Of a stretch of DNA of 64,000 bases, positions 59,102-64,000 are shown piece after piece. The position numbers were made by a program, and so were the translations under genes. Numbering within the stretch: position 1 is the first letter of the stretch; each line of letters starts with the position of its first letter. Source of the DNA: Lantana camara (taxonomy: Eukaryota > Streptophyta > Magnoliopsida > Lamiales > Verbenaceae). The stretch is from NCBI GenBank assembly GCA_037501455.1, contig CM074864.1:36606001-36670000 (forward strand), given 5' to 3'. The notes under the pieces are model-generated. The model saw only the letters and a list, made by a program, of their open reading frames with translations, was not told the origin of the DNA and made no database searches.

Positions 59102-59579
59102 TGTAACGCCCCGTTTTTCCAGTGTTCAGATTTTGCCATGTGTCGACTTTATTGTGTGCTTGATTATGTAATTACGTGATTTATCTGGCCATATTTGCAG
59201 CTCCTTTTGAGTTTAGGGGCTTGTTTGTAATTCTCTCTTTCAGGGGTTTTCCGGTCATTTCTCACCCGATCAAGGTTTTGAACTCTTTGATCCCTTTAAC
59301 GCGATTGGGGCATCGAGACTAGTCCGTAGACTCTAGTTTGCCCCATTCTGACTTCGTTAGCCCGCTCTTCTGACCGTTTTGCGTACGAGGACCCGAGATA
59401 TATACCCCAAATCCTTGTAATCCGTGCCATTTCAATCCAGCTTCTTTCTCCAGCGTTCTATCGTTCCTCTGGCACTATTCATGCAGTCAAGGTGTAATTA
59501 CACGTACAAGCCCGTTCTCGCTCGTTTCTCGACGGAATTTGAAGTGTGAGTAGTGGAAATTTATCAGCTCGACAAGCCC

Positions 59580-60500
59580 GTCACTATGATACCAAAATCA
59601 TGGCCTGAAAACTAGCGGAGGCGGCGCTATGGCGAGTTGCAGGCGGCGGCGGTGGTAGCGCAAGTTTCAGCCGCCTTTCATGGCGGATTCCGGCATTTTC
59701 CCGACGACACGCGCCACCCCATTTGTTAGAAGATGTCCCGGCGCAACCAGTGACGTTGGCAGCGCAACCATCCGGCGAGCGGTGGCGGCTCACGCGCCGT
59801 CTGAAAGTCACGGCGGGCGGCGGCGTTACTGTAGCGTGGCAGGTCCGCCACGTTCCGGCGAGATTTACGGTTGGCCCTTGGTGGTTTCCGACATCTTTTG
59901 GCCTCCTGAGTTCGATTCCGGTGTCGGTTTGTGCAAACGAAGGCCGGAGGTGGCTGAACCGGAGACAGGCACAGCGGAGGCGCGTCGGCGGCGGATTTGA
60001 TCCTTTTCCGGTGGGTTTTTGGTGGTTTCTCCTTCACGAAAGTTGCTTGGAATGTTCAGACGTAGCTGATAGTGTTGGCCCCGACTCGAGAACCAGCTTT
60101 TGGCTGCGAACCGGTGGCGAACCGGCTGCGAACCGGCTGTGAACCGGTGGCCTTTTTCCGACGATTTTTCCAATGATTTGGCTAGGGGCTTTTGAAGGGC
60201 TCATTACAAGCTTTCCAACGGTATGCTCGGATTTCATTTTCGTTTTACGGTTAGCGTTTAATTGCAGTTTTTATTCTACGGATTTAGTTCGGTTTTTCGT
60301 CAACGAAGTCCGGTGTGTTTGGTCTTTTCTGAAATTGTTTGAGGGCTTCTGACTAGCAGGCCGAGGCGCACGTTTTTGTCCTTCCGGGGATTTTTCCGGC
60401 CACCGGAGGTGGTGGTTTGGCGGCTGTCAGTGGCGTTCCGGCGGGCTCCAGTGGCGACATTCCGATGCCTTTCGGACAGTGTGTTCCTTTCGTCGTGGTG
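59580..60500. other. GC-rich island inside LTR E
   Basis: About 900 bp much richer in GC and CpG than anything around it, with overlapping frames on both strands (for example 59723..60142 plus, 139 codons). None shows a domain I know. Short repeats GCGAACCGGY occur four times at 60103..60150. It could be captured host DNA or a CpG-rich control region; sequence alone does not decide. Confidence 0.55.
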
Positions 60501-61909
60501 AGACTATCACCGCTTTCCATTCGTCAATCGGACACTTGGTTGATTTTATATGAATTTCTGAAGTTATTGTATATTATATGTTAATTACTTTAAATTGTAA
60601 TTTGATCTTGTACGCTTAATTATTCGATGATTATGAATTGTTTAATGTATGATAATATGATATGATATTTAAAAACTCAAATTCTTAACTCATTGATTTT
60701 ATGGGCCTCGATTCATGTCGATTACTTGCCTTAATTGATTTAATTGTGAACTGTTTGAATATATATGAATTTGGCATAATTATTCCACATGCTTATTTAA
60801 TTTGAAATACGAACTTAACGTTCATGAATCATACATGTAGCTTTAATTGTATGTTTAATTGTTATTTGAAACCTTAAATGTACACCCTAACATTTAATGA
60901 CTTTTATGATTTATTATATATATATTGAATCATACATAATTTATTAATACCATTTCATGAACATTGTCGTGCGTCCTATTTGGTTCATATTGGGTCTCCT
61001 CTCACTGGTACACATTGTTCATTCTCTTATACAGTTCGTTTCCAGGGCGGAGACTTCCGATTTAAATAGGCACCCGTATTGCTGATACTTTATGTCTCGT
61101 GGTATTCCAGGTGAGGGTGTTTTCGTTCTAGTTACATATTAAACCCTACAACCTTATCTGACAAGCTTTAGCCAAAACCTTACGTATATATGTATGTTAC
61201 TTTTAAAGTAGAGTTATCGAGTAAATATTGATCGAGCAAACCCTTTTCAAATGAATTATGAAATATGTTATGCTTCTTATGAATCAAATGTTTTGGCGAG
61301 ATTATGCATGTATGATATGTTCACGGGCCCAGGGACTTAGTACATGTGGCTATCCGGGGAGGCATGGGCCGACGGTGATCCCATGTGCTAGTTCCACTAT
61401 GTTTTACGGTGATACCGGCCCTCACTAGGAGGTTTAGCGGGGAATGGGAGTTGAGTGCCCTTGGGGGATTCATGTACCCCCATTGGCCTATGTATGGACC
61501 GGTGGTCGGGTCTTGCTAACCCGTCCACCACCCGGAGGAAGAAGGTTGGAACTTATTTTATGATTATGATTATGTTATGATTGTTATGCACCGTGGGGGA
61601 AGGCCGGGGCACGGATTGCCCAAACGGCCATGTTTTATGTTATGTTATATGACTTGTGTGTATTATAATATATTGCATGATCACGTAATCAAGGTATTAA
61701 TGATATTTGTCGTACACGGTCGGAGTTTGGTTGGAGATAATGCACGCTCATTCGCCGAGCCTTAATGTTTATGTATGATTTATGAACTTAATAAATTTAA
61801 TATGATTAGTCGTAAAGTCCGAGCATTGCTTAGTTATTCTCTTTCCCTCTTGGGAATTAATTTTAAATAAAACTTTGCTCGGGATTTATGACTTGCATGC
61901 GCATGTTTC

Positions 61910-61952
61910 TATATATGTATCGCTCCTGCTCACTCAGTCTTCTAGAGACTGA
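61910..61952 (+). promoter_or_regulatory. TATA box and R-region stem-loop, LTR E
   Basis: TATATAT (61910..61916), then TCAGTCT / AGACTGA with loop TCTAG (61934..61952), seven perfect pairs. Confidence 0.6.
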
Positions 61953-62478
61953 CCCCTCTTTCCCACTTTTCCAGTTTCTTTTGCAGGTGTTGGTTACTAG
62001 GCGGAGTTAGAGTGTCGAGTCATTGTTCTAGTCTCACTCATTTACACTCACTGCATACTATATGGTTTCTAAGTATTGTATTGACCTTTTATTGTTGGTC
62101 GTTGTGCACTTATTGAATTGATATTATTTTGGGACAGGTTAGGACAGGTTCTGGAGCTAGTTGAACCCGTTGTTATATTGTTGCCTTGTATTGATTCGGG
62201 ACAGGTGAGGACAGGTGTATTGATTAGTGGAACCCGTATTTATATTCTTGTTGGATTTCATTTATTTCTTAGGCATTACATGAATGATTTCCTTGCTTCC
62301 GTATTTTGGTTTTTGTTGATTGTTCCGGGGTTAGCTTCCGCCTATTCAGGATTGTTTTTTTGTTTGTCACCCATTCGCTGTGAGTCCGATTCATGTATGG
62401 ACTGCCTATTTCATATGTGGATTAGACTCATAGTGCGGGGGATGTGGTGCCTATCGTCCCGGGTGCTACATCTATAAG

Positions 62479-62490
62479 TGGTATCAGAGC
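62479..62490 (+). other. Primer-binding site of E (tRNA-Met initiator)
   Basis: TGGTATCAGAGC, 8 bp after the LTR end. Confidence 0.92.
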
Positions 62491-64000
62491 TCCAGGTTGC
62501 AAAACCGGAGTTCTAGTGTTGTGTCGTGTCAAGTCTAGGTCGCACGGCTTAGGAACTACTTATCAACGTGTGCATTGCATCGCTTTTAACCTTGAAATGT
62601 GATTATTGCAAAACTTTGTTGATTTATATTCTGCATTTTGCATCGATTCCATGCTTTTGGTGCTCATTACGTGGCATGAGCAAGTACTAATCGCATGCAT
62701 ATATTTCAAAATGAGTTGTGAATTATAGGTTACGAAGATAATATAAAACCACGGCCAATCTCTATTATAAATCTCGTCTATCACCCGTTTTCTTTCGGTT
62801 GGAAGTTGTAAGAAATGTATCGGGAATCTCATACTAGAATTCAAGAGCTGCGATTTCCTTCAGTTGGGTTATGAATCGGGTGATGAGATCCCCAATAGAA
62901 AGAACCATTACGAGAGCAACTCGTTGGTGTGAGTGAAGTTGGTGGATGCTTGATAAAGAAGAGTAGTAGGGTATGACGTCTACAACTTGCAAGATAAACA
63001 TTCACCCATCTGCATTACAAACTCCTTTCAACTGGATTCCATTGAATGTCTCAATTAAGAGGAAGAGTGAAGAAAAGGTCGAGGATGTTTTGGAATCGAT
63101 ATTATATCAACACAAAGGTGAGAACTTTCAAGAGAATTAAAGTAAAGGAGGTCCGTGGTAATCAGCAATGAAGCTTAATTTACGTGGAAAATAAGTAAAG
63201 GAAAATGTGGAAAATGGTATGGCTTGAGATTTTGTGCGCGGAAGGAATAAAGGAAGTCGAGCCATTCTGTGAATATAAATTTTGGAAGGCAATCATGCTA
63301 AAGGTTTTATTTAGTTGGGGTATTTTCTAGATCCAAGCTAAATTGTCGTGTTGTAGGGTCACGTTGAAAGACATGAAGCAACAAAGGAGAACGATAAAGA
63401 AAGGCAAAGAATTTCTGGGTGGATTTCAGACGATCAAGTATAAACAATTGGAAAAGGGAGTTCAATTAATTATTCGAACTCCTAACGAGTAAACCAAGGA
63501 AGTTTTGATCAAAGTGACAACCATGAAGAAGACTCGGGCAGCAATTAGAGAGTGATTATTAAAGAAAAGGCAAGATGCTAATTCCATGAGCATAGAAGGC
63601 TTCAGGTTCAAGAAATTGTAATTCCAAGCCGTGGAAATGTTCAAGTGGATGCTAGATAATTCTGAAGATTAGAAGACCGTGGGAAAAACAAGAAATGATC
63701 AACAGTTCGAGACAGGCTTATAATTCAACAAACAAGGAATAAGGTGCCGAGATAAAGCTTCTCATTGCTACGGCGACAGGTTCAATGCATCCATAAGCAC
63801 GTGCATCATTCACCGCTTTACATTATTTAAAAATTTTCTATTTATATACGCTTCTTCAATTGACATACTTGCTCAATTGTGCTGCATTATTAATTATTTG
63901 AAAACATACTATGTGCATTGGCATTCTTAACTGACATGCATTATTTAGTGTTTATTTGATAGGAATCTTCTTTGCTTCCCCCTCAAGCATTACTCTGACC
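62491..64000 (+). other. E internal region (non-coding as far as visible)
   Basis: Collinear with D: 62690..62760 with 31020..31105, about 62810..62880 with the D sequence across the H insertion site, and about 63660..63980 with 55480..55890. Frames are short and not kept between E and D. It ends at the window edge before any hairpin array. Confidence 0.75.

Larger units (their letters stand above)
59102..62470 (+). repeat. E 5' LTR
   Basis: Starts TGTAACGCCCCG and ends CGGGTGCTACA (3,369 bp). It is longer than D's LTR because of a GC-rich domain at about 59580..60500. It keeps the 'gtcgtgcgtcctatttggttcat' block near 60967 and the stem-loop at 61934..61952. Confidence 0.9.
59102..64000 (+). 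mobile_element. E: LARD-type element related to D, runs off the window
   Basis: The LTR (59102..62470) and primer site are followed by 1.5 kb of internal DNA collinear with D segments 1-3. GTAAT at 59097..59101 is the likely left TSD; the right end is outside the window. No gag or pol homology is present in the visible part. Confidence 0.82.

Noticed and set aside
59681..59811. Sequence resembling a 5' exon of a host gene next to the LTR
   Set aside because: It lies between the LTR start and the conserved LTR body of E, so it is part of the LTR.
59680..60173. Host gene in the GC-rich part of LTR E
   Set aside because: Frames of similar length occur on both strands, as expected of GC-rich DNA; no known domain, no splice or start context I can support.

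Overview
The window is nuclear DNA of a flowering plant, and it consists almost entirely of nested Ty3/gypsy LTR retrotransposons. The evidence is long LTRs (about 2.4 to 3.7 kb) with TG...CA ends, primer-binding sites complementary to plant initiator tRNA-Met, 5-bp target-site duplications (TSDs), and gag-protease-RT-RNase H-integrase-chromodomain polyproteins of the chromovirus Tekay/Del type. I see no host gene, rRNA, tRNA or CRISPR. The plant family cannot be named from this sequence.

Layout, with elements lettered. B (minus strand, oldest) spans the left half: LTR 1..72 plus 13399..15335, dead pol 15336..15476 plus 25934..28017. G is a solo LTR (73..1490 plus 11939..13393, TSD CTGAC) inside the B LTR. 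F (minus, 1491..11933, TSD CGACC/TGACC) sits inside G. A (plus, 15477..25928, TSD AGTGG) sits inside the B chromodomain; its LTRs are nearly identical and it is very young. D (plus, 28018..57860) sits inside B RT; its roughly 3-kb internal region is non-coding and is split by H (minus, 31197..44142, TSD CATTG) and C (minus, 44594..55416, TSD GTGTC). I (39950..42455) is a solo LTR inside the right LTR of H. The right end of D is truncated and fused at 57860/57861 to another dead pol piece of the B/C family (57861..59101). E (plus, 59102 to beyond 64000) is a relative of D inserted in that piece.

A is the best preserved element: its one visible polyprotein break is an amber codon in gag. H has one stop and two 1-bp frameshifts, plus a lost integrase zinc ligand. 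B, C and F are clearly dead. D and E have LTRs, primer site and (in D) a polypurine tract but no gag or pol, so they look like LARD-type non-autonomous elements that would need proteins from relatives such as A or H.

The most unusual signals are structural. (1) In all eight LTR families where the region is visible, a short stem-loop lies about 13 to 36 nt after a TATA-like box, close to the expected RNA start. Its arms change in compensating fashion between families. (2) F carries about eleven tandem hairpins (7312..7650) whose stems also co-vary; a shorter version lies in D (57174..57278). (3) Most LTR families carry mid-LTR arrays of 14-22-bp palindromes with family-specific arms; several share a G-rich core on the sense strand. 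Taken together they suggest conserved RNA or DNA dyad elements in this chromovirus group.
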